Below are positions 13,201 to 24,054 of a stretch of DNA of 64,000 nt, in pieces. The notes below the pieces were generated by a model, which was not told the origin of the DNA, did not search any database, and was given only the letters and a program-made list of their open reading frames with translations. Numbering within the stretch: position 1 is the stretch's first letter; each line of letters begins with the position of its first letter. The stretch covers positions 1,720,590 through 1,784,589 of the forward strand of contig NW_006496932.1 of assembly GCF_000471905.2 (NCBI RefSeq), written 5' to 3'. The stretch is from Amborella trichopoda. Taxonomy: Eukaryota > Streptophyta > Magnoliopsida > Amborellales > Amborellaceae. The position numbers and the translations under genes are program-made.

Positions 13201-16200
13201 ATAGCATCACGCAATGCATGTGCCATTAGCTAGTTTTGTTCTAAATGTCATGTACATAGTTTACTGGCTATATTAATTGGCATGCGTGTTCCATATGGGG
13301 AGCAACAAGATAAGAATACAAATTCATGACTTTAGTCGTACTGTTTCGGACTCATCTATGAAGATCTGTCTTGTTTCTATAGATTGTGCAGAAACTCAAA
13401 TTTAATTTGTGGATAAGCATTATTCTGTCTTTTTGTTATTATCACAGAGGTTTTACTTTGATATCACAGCCAAATAAAGCTACAACATTAATTGTTTCTA
13501 GCATTAGAGAACAAGAAGGGACTGTTGAACTCGGGTAATAAGATTAAGAGAATGATGATAGAAGTTCCATATAAAACATTACATCCTTTGTGGAACATCA
13601 ATTTAGTTGCCGAGAGGGACACTAGGAATGTTATTTCTTGGGCCTCTAAAGCCTCACCCTGCCCCTGGAGATTGGAGCACATTTTCAATGAAATTTTCCA
13701 CATTTACAGGGATCTTCTTGTATCCTGGATATATATTTGGAGGGAGGATAATGCGGCTGCCAACTCCCTTGCTAGGGAGGGTGCCTTGCGGACTGGTGCA
13801 TCCTAGGGGAACCTTTTTCGTCACCTTAGTGATTGCCGCTCTCGTTTTTTTGTACACTTGCACTCATAGATCAAAGTGTATAGCATTTTTTGAGATCCTT
13901 AGGGGGATCGATATCATTTGTTGGACCCCTCAGGGTTTTTGTACTGGGAGCCCTTTCTGTGGGTTCATTTCTTTACTTCTCACCTTTGTACCTTTTTCTT
14001 TAGTAATACAACAGTTAACAGTTTCAGAAAAATAAAATAAAATTACACCGATAATCTGATTGGGTTGCTTGGTCTAGGCATGTTTTCTTTATATGAAACT
14101 TTCCGTCATATATTTAAGTTGGATTTTGACCGAGTACCGAGTGGACAGTCTGGTCTTCTAGGGTATATTTGATGTTCATGATATGTTATTATCGTAAATA
14201 GTTATGCTACAAATATCATCCTCTATCTTTGTTTGCTTGTGCCTAAATATATCTGCCAAAACTGGCTAATTGATAAAGAGATATAAAGTGGGCTATCTCT
14301 ACTAGTTCACACATTCTCTGCAATTTCAGGCACAAAAGATGGACCTCCAAATGGGATTGAGCATGCTCCTTTCAACTGTCAAGGGGCTAAAAAGAGAAGC
14401 AAGAAAAATCTTAAATGACCTTACTGTAGAATCCTTGATACAACCATTGAATCTATAACCTCCCATATATGGAAAAGTGAACTGATTTCTTAACCACCAC
14501 GAACACTTGGTAAGACTAGGGTTAGTAGCTTTATGTATTCTCAATAGTTAAGAAGTAATTTGGACTACCTGGTGCTGGTCCTCGGAGGGGTGGGCTGGAA
14601 ACGTCCTAACCGTTAGCTTTTTATGCACAAAGTGGCCGCTCTCAGGACTCGAACCTGTACTCTTGCTCGGGCTATCCAAGCCTTTTAGCGTCACACCAAG
14701 TGATGGCCCCTTGCTCAACCCTCCCTTCTGGAGCCTTAATTCTAAAAGCAGTTCCTGCCTTCCAGACTAGGTCCATGATTTATGATGCCCATGCTTCATT
14801 TGGATTTGATCATTTACCATCTTGCATGTGGCCATACCTGTGATTATATTTCTCTCCAGAGTTCCCAAATATCGCTACTGTGCCACATATCTAAAAGATG
14901 CCATCGTGCTTTGGAGAAGTGCTCAAGCTCTAAAAATGAAGTAGCATCTTATGATATATGAATTGGACCCATTGGGTAATTGGATCCTAGATGGACCAAA
15001 GGAAAAAATTTATGACCTTCAAAGATCAATGCTTCTACAGACCCCAACCCTGTGTATCTAGCTCCCCATTTTCGGAAATTGGACCCACTCCATTCCTTGA
15101 GGTCCAAACACCTGAAACCTTGCTTTCACTTTTCCTCCCTTACTGCTTAGTCCCTTAACACCAAACAACCGCACGTCATGAGGTCTAAATTTCCTTGTTG
15201 GCCTCTGATGCACTTCAACTATAATTCTTTGTTTATTTGCCTTAACCTTCCTACCCTAATCCCTCATCTGCTTTTTGCAAAATACCTCATAACAGACCAA
15301 ATTAATCCAATATCCCTCTGCTCCATTGTGAATAAACACTATTTGAAGATCTTTTGATGCTCTGCTAATGAGACTGAGAGAGGCTTAATGGAGTGGTCAA
15401 GGTTTAGATGGCTGAAGTTAAAGTTCTCAGACTCGTCTTGTATTTTGTTTTCTCTTCGGTTAAGATCTCGACTTCCTCGTTAGTATCAATTTAGTTATCC
15501 TTCCAGGATTTAGATATTTCTTTGTGAAAACATTTCCATCCTGTCATGCAATAAGAGTTAAATCTAGCACCATTCACAGTACAGAGTTCTTGTCAAGTTT
15601 TTACTAGTTTGAGACTTTGAGCAACTGAAGGAAATTATTGAAAAGGAAAAGTGAAAAAACAACTAATGACCTTCCTAAACCCTAGATTGTCCATAAATAG
15701 CGGTCACTAACCCCTATATGTCACTATCCGTTGGTTTGACAACTTTTTTTTTGGTTTTGGGTAAATCATTGGTTTGACTTCCAAATAAATAAGTAACACT
15801 GGGGAGCCCATGTTCTAATAATCCTATAGAACCAGGCTTTCTCCTTGACCTTGTTGCTATTGATCATCTTCAGCTCTTTGATGCAAATTCCGCTCCTCTT
15901 TGATTTAGACTTTCCTCCATGGAATGCATAAGCATCTGCTGCATCTTCAAAATGTGCGAAATGAATTCTTGAAATGAACCATTGATTACCGTGAAGGTGT
16001 TTTTTTGTCTTTCGATGATAATGAATCTCTTCTAGAATTGTAGCGACAGAGGTGCTCACCCATGAATATGAAATGATCTATGCTCGATATTTCATGAGAT
16101 CATAAATTTTTTGTAGTAAGATCTAATCATAAAAATAGGTATTGATAGTTATGCGATATTTTTTGCTTTGGCAGAATCTATGGAGTACATGATGAGGCAA

Positions 16201-16753
16201 AGGACAAGGCCTTTGAATTGGAGATGAGCTGGATCTGTGATGAGTCCAACCGCCAGCACCAGAAGGTAAGTTAAAAAGGCAGGTCATGTTTTTCTTTCTG
16301 AAAACTATGAAATGTGGGTTCATGAATGATCTATTTCCATCACTGTTTATTTGTTTTTCAAAAGAGAGTTATGGCATCTCTCTCTCTCTCTCTCTCGCTC
16401 TCTCTCTTTCTCTCTCTCCCCTGCAGTTTTAGGAGCAAATAATTTATACCTCGCAAATCTCCTTGAAAACCCCATTTATCTCGTGGTCTCACGTTCTCAA
16501 TCGTGCTCCTGAAATCATCTCCCAAACGTTATCCTGTTACCTCGAGTTGTATTGGTTCAATAATTCCCCAAAAGCTTGCATAGACAGAAGGGAACAGAAA
16601 TACTTGAAATTTCCTTCCATAAAAGTTCTCTTTATTTAAATTGCTTATTTAATGTATATTCATTATTGTTATTTTGTTCAGATTCCTGATGATTTATTGG
16701 AGGCAGCAAAGGCGGCTGCCAAGGCAGCACAAGACGAAATGGATGCTGATTAA
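4276..16753 (+). CDS. PAG1: 20S proteasome subunit alpha type-3 (alpha-7, PAG1), ten exons
   Basis: Exons: 4276-4379, 4503-4542, 4709-4792, 9443-9516, 9721-9807, 9968-10052, 10961-11007, 11646-11711, 16175-16265, 16682-16753. All junctions are GT..AG and keep frame; the sum is 750 nt, or 249 residues plus TAA, the size usual for plant PAG1. The N-terminus ([20 protein letters not shown]) is the proteasome alpha-subunit signature, and the body carries [40 protein letters not shown] and [17 protein letters not shown]. The acidic Ala/Lys-rich tail ends in EMDAD. Alpha subunits are non-catalytic; they form the outer ring that gates substrate entry and binds the regulatory particle in cytosol and nucleus. 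Introns 3 (4.65 kb) and 8 (4.46 kb) are swollen by mobile elements, but the exons show no damage, so the gene is judged intact. The family is certain. Confidence 0.96.
5755..7842 (-). mobile_element. Internally deleted Ty3/gypsy-like LTR retrotransposon in PAG1 intron 3
   Basis: Two direct repeats, 5755-6179 and 7331-7842, share long stretches such as 'CTTTCATAAAATAAAATTCAT', 'CATCCATGAAATTAAAAAAA' and 'CATCTAGCTCTTGATCTCCA'. Each begins TGATGTA and ends CATCA on the plus strand, giving inverted TGATG/CATCA termini. On the minus strand the 5' LTR is followed three bases later by TGGTAACAGAGC (7316-7327), close to the initiator-Met primer-binding site TGGTATCAGAGC. A purine tract CCAGGGGAAA abuts the other LTR. 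The flanks are TTTCC (left) and TTCCC (right), consistent with a 4-5 bp target duplication. Only about 1.15 kb of interior remains, too little for a full pol. The LTRs differ in length and at many bases, so the insertion is old. Confidence 0.85.
6181..7294 (-). pseudogene. gag and pol-end remnants of the LTR element
   Basis: Just after the primer-binding site, a frame from about 7294 reads [20 protein letters not shown] and stops, like the start of a plant gypsy gag. Further on (6825 downward) comes an acidic stretch with [12 protein letters not shown] and GVPIYDEEQ, like the gag-protease spacer of such elements. At 6216-6181 the frame reads NSRASFL, stop, PGEMM, resembling the last residues of gypsy pol. 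Reverse transcriptase and integrase cores are absent. This is not a host gene. Confidence 0.6.
8095..8610. repeat. Degenerate direct duplication in PAG1 intron 3
   Basis: 'GGAGTTGAAGATrAATGGCTCG' occurs twice, near 8262 and 8326. A second pair, 'CTAAyGCTGAAkGAGAA' followed by a purine-rich run and 'CTAGAyCCTT..TTCA', occurs at 8387-8480 and 8522-8610. Old internal duplications of an unclassified repeat; no coding content. Confidence 0.35.
8690..8995 (+). repeat. Dispersed repeat family C, copy 1
   Basis: It matches 50910-51190 in the same orientation. Shared phrases are 'AATTTTAAGACCCCAAACTTT', 'CTCTTCAACC', 'GTGAGATCTAAGTGTTAGAA', 'GGTGGTTTCCAAAA' and 'AAAATACTCCCAATCAGG'. No open frame. 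The element class is not known. Confidence 0.5.
10137..10701 (+). mobile_element. Family D non-autonomous element in PAG1 intron 6
   Basis: Ends are inverted: ACACCGTCCA at 10137-10146 and TGGACGGTGT at 10692-10701. The outer parts are rich in CCGGTT motifs ('AACCGGTAAACCGGTTGATT'). The AT-rich core ('GAAGTTGAAAATTAATGAAA', 'GTATTAATGACCAAAACAAT') matches the copy at 57360-57811 closely. hAT-like MITEs with such ends are common in plants; the class is inferred. Confidence 0.6.
12104..12293. mobile_element. MULE-type MITE with ~50-bp terminal inverted repeats
   Basis: The ends, GGGAAAGCTTTCTATGT... and its complement ...ACATAGAAAGCTTTCCC, continue as inverted repeats through 'ACAACATAGAAGTTCTATCC', so the 190-bp element can fold into one hairpin. 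It is flanked by TTTTATTGC (12095-12103) and TTTTATTAC (12294-12302), a 9-bp target duplication with one mismatch. A 9-bp duplication is the hallmark of Mutator-like transposition. It lies in PAG1 intron 8. Confidence 0.85.
13020..13085 (-). mobile_element. RTE-type LINE 3'-end fragment
   Basis: The plus-strand text 'CATCATCATCATTAGAGCTT' followed by 'TATCCCAACTATTTGGGGTTGGCT' is the complement of the conserved 3' end of plant RTE LINEs. Related fragments occur at 30255, 39360 and 49565. Only the tail is present. Confidence 0.6.
13492..14036 (+). mobile_element. 5'-truncated LINE carrying an RNase H remnant
   Basis: The frame 13492-13806 ends in [20 protein letters not shown], matching the C-terminal helix of the RNase H domain of plant L1-type LINEs (W..RE.N..A..LA..G). 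Catalytic residues upstream are missing, so it is truncated. The 3' end 'AATACAACAGTTAACAGTTT' plus an A-rich tail matches the minus-strand LINE at 61988-62366. A poor 21-bp flanking match (AAATAAAGCTACA.. / AAATAAAATTACA..) may be an old target duplication. Confidence 0.7.
14560..14716 (-). mobile_element. tRNA-derived SINE
   Basis: Read on the minus strand, it contains TGGTGTGACGCTAAAAGG, resembling a Pol III A box, and about 30 bases further on an exact B box GGTTCGAGTCC (near 14650). A tRNA-unrelated body follows ('GAGCGGCCACTTTGTGCATA'). The spacing suits a tRNA-derived SINE. It lies antisense in PAG1 intron 8. Full-length ends and target duplication were not resolved. Confidence 0.55.
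16375..16421 (+). repeat. (TC)n microsatellite in PAG1 intron 9
   Basis: A run of TC repeats, interrupted by a few GC and TT steps, lies midway between exons 9 and 10. It provides pyrimidine-rich sequence but is not adjacent to the acceptor. Confidence 0.8.
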
Positions 16754-17959
16754 TTGCATTGATTTCATTTCCTTTAATTTTTGTTTTAAGTCGGAATTTT
16801 CAGCTTTGTTCAATGTCTCTTGTGAGGATTTTATAGTTCTTCAGAGATTGGAGAAAAGAAAAAAAAGAAATATTGTGGACAATGGGGAAGTAGATATTTA
16901 TGAAAAGAATTGAGAAAATGGCTATGAATTTAGTCCTTTGTGTTTAAGGTGAGAAATTTGTTGGAACTGTGTTTTTTGTGTAATTTCTTATTTATTATAC
17001 AAAAAATATGAGCATGATCCTAAAAAGATAAGGCTGGGATGATAATGATGATACAAAAAATACTGCATAAGCCAAACTTAATAGAGCATTAGCTCATGAG
17101 TGAAGACTCTTAAAAATTCTGTTGGTCAGAATTTAATTGATCCTGAATTTTATATATATGCTCATTGAATATTAAAAAGTTTTGAAACAGAAGCTAAAAC
17201 CTACATTTCAACATGAGAGGAAATTCGGCTGTCAACTATAGATCCTATCCGTTAAGTTTTGAAAATTATTATTTGGAAATCATTCAACTGGTGAAGATAA
17301 GAGCATTTAAAGTTTTAGGGTCTAATAAATTTCCTTACATCCTTTGATCTAACGCCATTGCTCTTTCCTAAAATGGTTTTAGTGAAAGAGGAGACTCTGT
17401 ATTTCTTAAATTTTCTCTCCTCTAAATGTATATATATATATATATTTTTTTGGATTTTTTCATTGGGACAAATTCCCTCGAGGCCTTGATCTAAGACTAC
17501 CTTCTTTCCTAAAATGGACTTTGTGAAATGGTAGACATGTACTTATTACATTTTCTCTCTTAAATATTTAATTTTTTTGAAATTTTCAAGGACTTTTTTA
17601 TTTGGATCGATATTAATGGATTGCCGAATTGAAGTCAAATAGCTCCCTCTATATAGTTTTTAGGTTTTTTTAGGAGTTTTTGGTTATGAACTAATATTGT
17701 AAAAAATGAGATCAACACGCAAACAAGAAAATATCATTCAAAACAATGAAAACCCTTAACAAAATATCATTCAAAACAATGAAAACCCTTACGAAGTCTC
17801 AAATAATGGTTGAAGTTTTACTCTTCAATTTTCATTTCATTCTCGTATTTCCGCATAAAGATTAACAAAAATTCCCCATATTGAACATAAAAACTAACAA
17901 AAAAAATTCCCCATATTGCCCGTAAGGTTCCTTATTAGGAACAATATAGGTATTTACAT
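16754..17959. other. PAG1 3' flank
   Basis: The 3' UTR presumably runs to around 17000 (A/T-rich, with AATTTCTTATTT-like runs); no clear polyadenylation signal stands out. A short (TA)n run lies at 17431-17446. A 33-bp tandem duplication starts at 17728 and repeats at 17761. No gene seen. Confidence 0.5.
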
Positions 17960-18365
17960 AAGGGTGCACTTGGTATACGGATGCATCCGTAGCTGTAGAG
18001 GTAAGGTGTACCTTCAAATTTTATCATGGTATATAATTTTGATGTAAAATGTTCTTAGGATTATCTCAAAATCTCTTTTTATATCTAACTATAAAATTTT
18101 AAATTTCAAAAATGGTTAAAATCATGTAGATCTATAAACATATGAAAATCTTGAAAATAGACGGTGTAGATAACATGTTGTAAAATGCACTATTTTTTAG
18201 AGTTAAAATCTTTTTATTTTTCATGGTCATACATCTCGATGTCGAGATGATCATTAAAAGGGTTTTCCAACATAAAACTACCTTTTCCGATGGATTTTTG
18301 AGGTGCGTCCGTAGTTCTACATTATAAGGTTGCATCCTTATATAAACTTTTTCCGTTACATAATT
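17960..18365 (+). repeat. Family A, copy 2
   Basis: Very similar to 34310-34695: both run 'ATGCATCCGTAG..AGAGGTAAG', 'TTATCATGGTATATAATTTT', 'AATGTTCTTAGGATTATCTC', the near-palindrome CATCTCGATGTCGAGATG at about 18233, and 'CATTATAAGGTTGCA..CTTATATAAACTTT'. The close match implies a younger subfamily than copy 1. Confidence 0.65.
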
Positions 18366-18949
18366 TGTCATAAGGCTTTAGGTGTCAAATGACAAAACTG
18401 CCCATAATTCTAAACCTTAGGGACCATCCTAGCCAGTACATTATACCCATACTCCATAATTCGTATCAAAGCCAACAAATTTAATTTCTAGTTTAAATAA
18501 TATTTTTCCTGTTCTTTTACTTCAATTTAGTTTAGTTTTAGGTTTTTCTATGTTTTTTTTGGTTTTTGCATGATTTCAAGCCGGCTCTGCGATGATTTAT
18601 AGGGAGAAATCTGTCTCTACATATCAAACTTTTTGCATGTTGTAATTCGAAGTAACCCGCTATTTCTATTTCTACCAATAATTTTAATTGTTTGGTTTAA
18701 AAGATAAATTATAGAGAATTTCTACTGAGATTCTCCCGAATTTGGACGTAAACAAAAGGAACAACACAAAATTTTCTGTCTGCTTGTTTCTATTCCTAAC
18801 CAGGAAAGAGGGGTGAGTTTGTTGTTGTCATTAAGCAGTCTTGGTCAAATAACTTAGTTCCGAACCCGCCATTGTCCAAATTGAATAGATTTTTGGTATC
18901 ACATGACTAGGAATCTATTTTTCAAAAGGTTTTGGTCAAAGCTCTACCA

Positions 18950-19860
18950 CAATGGACTTCGGATCATGTCCCTATTATGTTAGACACCGACCACTATTTC
19001 AGTTTGAACTAATGTGGTTGAGCGAGAAATCATTGCGGAATGAAGTCCGCTCAATATGGACCGATACTATTACTGATGGGTGGTGTGGATTTAGGATTTC
19101 TCATCAGCTTAAAACGATGAAACATAGACCTAAACAATGGGCAAAAGCTAAATTTTGGAATCTGAAGAGTAGGATAACCGGGGTTTCAAACAATTTGGAA
19201 ATGTTAAATTAATTGAAGCAACGTTAAGGTAGTCTAAATGAATATTAGAGCTCTCAAAGGGAACATCTGAAATTTGAATCAGCGGATCTTTTAAAGGAGG
19301 AGGAAGTTTATTAGTTGCAAAGGTCTAGACCTAAGTGGATTAAAAAGCGTGACAATAATATTACATATTTCTACGTCATTTATAATTCTTGATGAATGTC
19401 GAACACTATTACTTCCATCCAAATCCTTGGGGGCTTTTGTCTCATTTTTCCAAAGTGCCTTCACTTCAAAGCCGTTCTATTAATCATTTTCCTTTTAAAA
19501 GGCCATCTTCTATAAGTGTATTGTATCTGGAGAGACCTTTTTCATTGGCAAATATTGAGGAGGATGTCTTTAGTCTTCCTCAGCATAAGGCGCCGGTCCA
19601 AGATGGATTTCTGATGGCCTTTTTACAAGAGTTTTGGGAGATATTGAAAGGAGAATTTTTGTTTTCTTTTCAGCAGTTTTATGAGGAATTCGATGGCTTC
19701 TACAGCTTTAAATTCCACATTTATTGCACTGATTTTTAAAAATCTATACATGGAATCCTTCAAGGATATTAGACCCATCCGCCTGTTTTCCTTTACGTAC
19801 AAGATTCTTGCGAAAGTTGTAGTTAATAAACTCAAATGGTGATTGGTGAGGTCATCTAGG
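18950..19860 (+). pseudogene. L1-type LINE endonuclease/reverse transcriptase remnant
   Basis: Translated pieces in shifting frames match the plant LINE polyprotein. DFGSCPYYVRHRPLFQFELMW and GWCGFRISHQLKTMKH come from the endonuclease end and linker. PKWIKKRDNNITYFYVI matches the 'W...GD.NTK.FH' motif, and PVQDGFLMAFLQEFWEI the 'PDGF...F....W' motif. FKDIRPIRLFSFTYKILAKV matches the 'RPISL....YKI..K' reverse-transcriptase core. Frameshifts and stops break the frame. The palm YADD region is missing. Confidence 0.75.
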
Positions 19861-20213
19861 CCCCACAATCAACCTTATTAAAAACAAATTTTATTATTCA
19901 AGCTTCTCAACTCTGAACAAAAGCAATTTTAGATACTTTAAGATGTATTGTCAAGCACATCGAAATAAAATTTTTAAAAATAACTTCTTAAATGATAATT
20001 GGAGTCCTTTAACTCATAATTTTTTGAAGAGTTTCCCATGAATGATATTTTCCATGTTTTTTATTGCCTTTATTCATGCGCATGTCATTTGTATTCATAG
20101 CGTGTGGCTTATTTAAGACTTCATGTAACTTCCCTTGATCAAGTCATCCTTAATCAAGTTCAAGCTTATTGTCCACCAAACTTAATTTAATTTGTGCTTA
20201 TCATAGTTACCAA

Positions 20214-20536
20214 GACTAGACCAGACTAACCGTCCAACTGGTTGGACCGTTGGTGCGTTAGTCAATCTGATCGAGAGCCAAAATTAGATTTGATAGAAAA
20301 TCGATCAAAATAACTAATTTTGATTGGCTGGGCCTACTGATTTCAATTGGTTCAAACGGCCAAATAAAGTGGCCAAATTTTTTTCTAATATATCATATAT
20401 TTTTTAACTATTATTTAAATTTTTTAATATTTTTAAAAGCTAGTTAAGCTGCCTCACAAATAGTAATCAGACCAATTTTATCTTGACCAAACCCTTCACT
20501 AGTCCAATGACCAGTCCGACGATCTTGATAACACTA
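20214..20536. mobile_element. MITE-like element with CCAAGACTAG / GATCTTGATAACACTA ends
   Basis: The left end TAGTTACCAAGACTAGACC and the complement of the right end, TAGTGTTATCAAGATCGTCG, are imperfect inverted repeats. The outer parts carry 'ACCAGACTAACCGTCCAACTGG'-type motifs and the middle is AT-rich. Related sequences are at 37464-37792 and 44888-45110. Probably hAT-like and non-autonomous. Confidence 0.5.
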
Positions 20537-21474
20537 GTGCTAATAGCTACTTCGGTTCTAGAAGGTAGCAAGGGAAGCGCAAATGCGTCACCATGACTGC
20601 CAGCCCAACAAAGGCAAAGCAAACGAGCCTTTGATTTCAGTTGTTTGAGAAAATACAGTCATCTCACCATATTTGCAAGATTGCTACTGGTTTTATTTCA
20701 TTAGTATTTTGAACACTTCTTGATCTGAACTCTCTCTCTCTCTCATTTCTATTTTGGTTCTTGAAGTCACTTCTATCGGTGCAAATTTTTTGAGAAACTG
20801 GCACTTACTATTATTGGAGAATGAAGCATCCACTCCAAATTTAAGACTCCCCTATAACTTTGTTTTTAAGCTGTTAATTCTTGACTCCCCTGTAATTTGA
20901 CACATATTTTCTGCTAAACTGGTTGGTTCCCAGACCCGCCTGTGAGATCTTCAGTGTTCTTTCGTGGATGTTGGTTTTTGGGCTCTCTCTCTCTCTCTCT
21001 CCTCTACCAAGCAAAGAACCATGGAACTTAACATATCATACACTTTAAACTGACATGGAAGAGTAAAGATAGACCTTAATGCGACGGAAATATTCATGCT
21101 TCAGAACCAATACCCAACAAACCAAAGCCACAACCATGAGACAATTCCACATTCTTTTTCCTTCTTGCTTACGATTCATGAACGAAAAAATGTTCCTGCC
21201 TTTGATAAACCAACCAATCAATTTACACAATTTTTACACAATGGATCTAAAGTCAGCGAAAATACACCATGTTTGCCTAGGTGGTTCCATCAATGAAGCT
21301 TAGAGGCCTAAGCCATGATAGTGCACTTTGTAGACACCTGCAAGACAATTCCATCAAATCCTTAATTGCCAGAGACTCTGCAACGACACTTGAAAGTTAA
21401 AAGCAATAACCAGATCAAACTTAATGATCCAGAAACCCAATAGATAGACAGGAGAACTAACACATATCTACCTT
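20537..21474. other. Intergenic and SIP2 3' flank
   Basis: It contains short CT microsatellites at 20730-20742 and 20983-21001 and presumably the SIP2 3' UTR near 21300-21474. Small overlapping frames at 21045-21303 have no recognisable content. No further gene seen. Confidence 0.45.
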
Positions 21475-24054
21475 TTACTCGCTCTTCTTGATCTTGGTCG
21501 TCTTATCTACTTGTTCTTTTTGAGGCTGAGCAAGCCACCTAAAGATCCAGACCCCCAAGAGTGTTGCCTCAATGGGAGCAAGCCAATACACATACAAATG
21601 CTCCTTTGTATAGTGATCGCCTCGAGCATGTGCCCAAGCAAATGCCTGCCAAGATTGCATTACTTGTTTACCCAAACAAATATTTTCATAATATATATAA
21701 AATATTTGTCTAGCCAAATAAATCCAATGTATTAGGGAGAAGTGTAGTCCATTGGAGAGGGTGGAACCTCACTATCTCCATCACCATCCATCATTTCATT
21801 GGATGGTGATGACCCAATCTTCATTGGTTTCGCATAGTCCATTTCAGCATAGTTTCCCTTGAACAATTTAGGCAGGAATGGTTTTATGTACTAAAATGAA
21901 AAACTATAAACATGTATTTCTTTTCCTTTTTCTGTTTTTGGTTATGAATGTGTTGTGTACAATAAAATAAGAAACTACCAATATGCCTCATTAACCCATG
22001 ATGAGAAGTAAAGAAGATATCAAGTGCTTACAGAGGCTGGGTTCATGCTTCCTCCAGTTAAATCAGAACCAAGAATTTGGAGAGAGAGTTTGAAGATACT
22101 TGAAATCCATGTTTTCATGAAGAAATTGTGTGCATCTTTCTTTGAGAGCCAAAGTGAAACCATCACAATAATGAAGCTGAGAACCCCTTCTGTCAGCATT
22201 CCCTTGTGCATATCCACATTCAGGCGATAACCATAACCCACTTGGGGCAAAATATGGACCACAAATTTAACCCCAAGCAAAGAACCAAATGCCTGTAATA
22301 AACCATAAAACAAAACTTTTAGGCACAAAGACATTTCTGGCCTAAAGTATAATCATATCGTGCAGGTAGCTATTGTCTGTGTGTCTGAACTCTGAACTTT
22401 TCTATATCATTAATCCTCTTACTTCTCGTCAAATAAATGCAAAACCACTAAGTCTTTTAGGACCTGCCAAACTCTAATGTTAATCGAAGAAAAAGCCGAA
22501 AGATTTCGACATTGTAAACTTGTTGTAAACCAGATTCTCATGTTTTGAAGGAATACCTGATATCTTATGACTTGTCAACATGGACACCGCTTTTTCAATA
22601 TGTCTGACTGCCAAAAATAAAAAGAAGCAAAAGAAAATAAAAGAATTTAACTAGACATCTTCTACTTAAAGAGAAAAACCCCATGAAAAAGGAAAGAGAG
22701 GGAATTGAATTCATGAGTTATGACAGGGTACGTTATTCCTTATGATCCAACCAATGTGCAAAAAAACGGAAAGAAAAAGCATGTGATTTTTAAGTACCAT
22801 AATGTTATGGATAGTTATTTCTCATGTTTTTTAGTATACACTCGAAGTTAATATCAACAACATAAGAACACTCCATAGAATAGAGTAATTATGGCCGCTT
22901 CATCAAAATTCTACGAAATTGAGACCTAGACAACAAACTCACCAAAAGAAAATACCTTTACTGTGAACTGATATACAAGTTTAGTAAATGGTAGTGCCAA
23001 AGAACACAAAACACAAATGGAATTAGTAGATTCTGGTCAATTCCATGGAGCTCACTTTCCAAGGTTTTGTTGTTCTTTTTTAAAAGAAAAGAAAAAAATT
23101 ACTGTGAGAACTGGTGGGAACTGGGCAAAATGGTGAATCTTAGACCTGGACTCACACCCCACTGGTCCCGAGCTGGCTTGGCAATTCTTAAACACCATCA
23201 GTATCACAAAAGAGAGACTGATTATAACTAGCCATCATGATACCAATGGGCAAACAAATCACAAATAAGCAAGTTGAAAAGCCAAAAAGTTACAAAACCC
23301 CAAGGACAACAAAAAATTAAAAGAAAAATAAACAAACAAGATTATGTATTTACTGTTAGTATAAGCTGGTCACAATTATTTTCAGCTCAATATGAAATCC
23401 AATAGATTAAAGTGTGTGACAACATTCGAGAAATTTTATTTTAGACTTTGTATCCAATCAAATATCAATTTTACATCTAGTGGTCAATAATGTTTGCCAC
23501 CTCCTTTTTAATCAATGGTCAATAATGTTTGCGACCTTCTTTAATCAAAAGTCAACGGTGTCATTGTATAGATTTCCCAAACCAAAAAATGGGATCTTAC
23601 TCACTAATTAACCCATTCACTATAATCGAAGAATTATCATTCAACAGTCATATAATCATCTCGAAAACCAAATTTCGGCCAAAGTACGATCAATCAAGAG
23701 CAATTCTAATAGGGAATAACCATTGATATAAAGATACCAAACTGAAACAAGTAGTAGTAAACATACCTGAACTGGAATCCTGGCCACTATAGTGAGAAGC
23801 AAGGCATGATAGCTACCAGTAATGGCAGGTAAGAGAACAGTGAGGGGATTATAAGACCCACCTCCAGTTAATTTCCCAAACCATGCAAACAAAAACATGG
23901 CAGAAATGGCAAGAACCCATCTCAGAATTTCCCCTTTGGGTTCAAACCCTAACCCTAGAAATTGGACCACAAAAAGCTTAATGGCGGCCCCTGAACATAC
24001 CCACAAGAAGGAAATAATGAAATCACAGAGAATCAGATGGACGCTCCTGTCCAT
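21475..24054 (-). CDS. SIP2-1: Aquaporin, small basic intrinsic protein 2 (SIP2-1 type), three exons
   Basis: Exons, in transcript order: 24054-23767, 22292-22032, 21645-21475. All phases are 0 and junctions GT..AG, giving 239 residues, the normal SIP2 length. The start is ATG at 24054; an in-frame TTG lies three codons upstream. The first pore motif is Asn-Pro-Leu (residues 69-71, GGGSYNPLTV) rather than NPA, a hallmark of SIP2. The second is a standard NPA (180-182, TGGSMNPAS). About six hydrophobic segments are visible, and the C-terminus is lysine-rich (KTTKIKKSE), fitting the small basic group. SIPs are placed in the ER membrane; transport by SIP2 is weak or uncertain, so the physiological role is inferred. 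The gene is convergent with PAG1 and divergent from the LYR gene. It looks intact. Confidence 0.93.

Noticed and set aside
18237..18255. Near-palindrome considered as a stand-alone operator or restriction-like site
   Set aside because: It recurs at the same place in every family A copy, so it belongs to the repeat.
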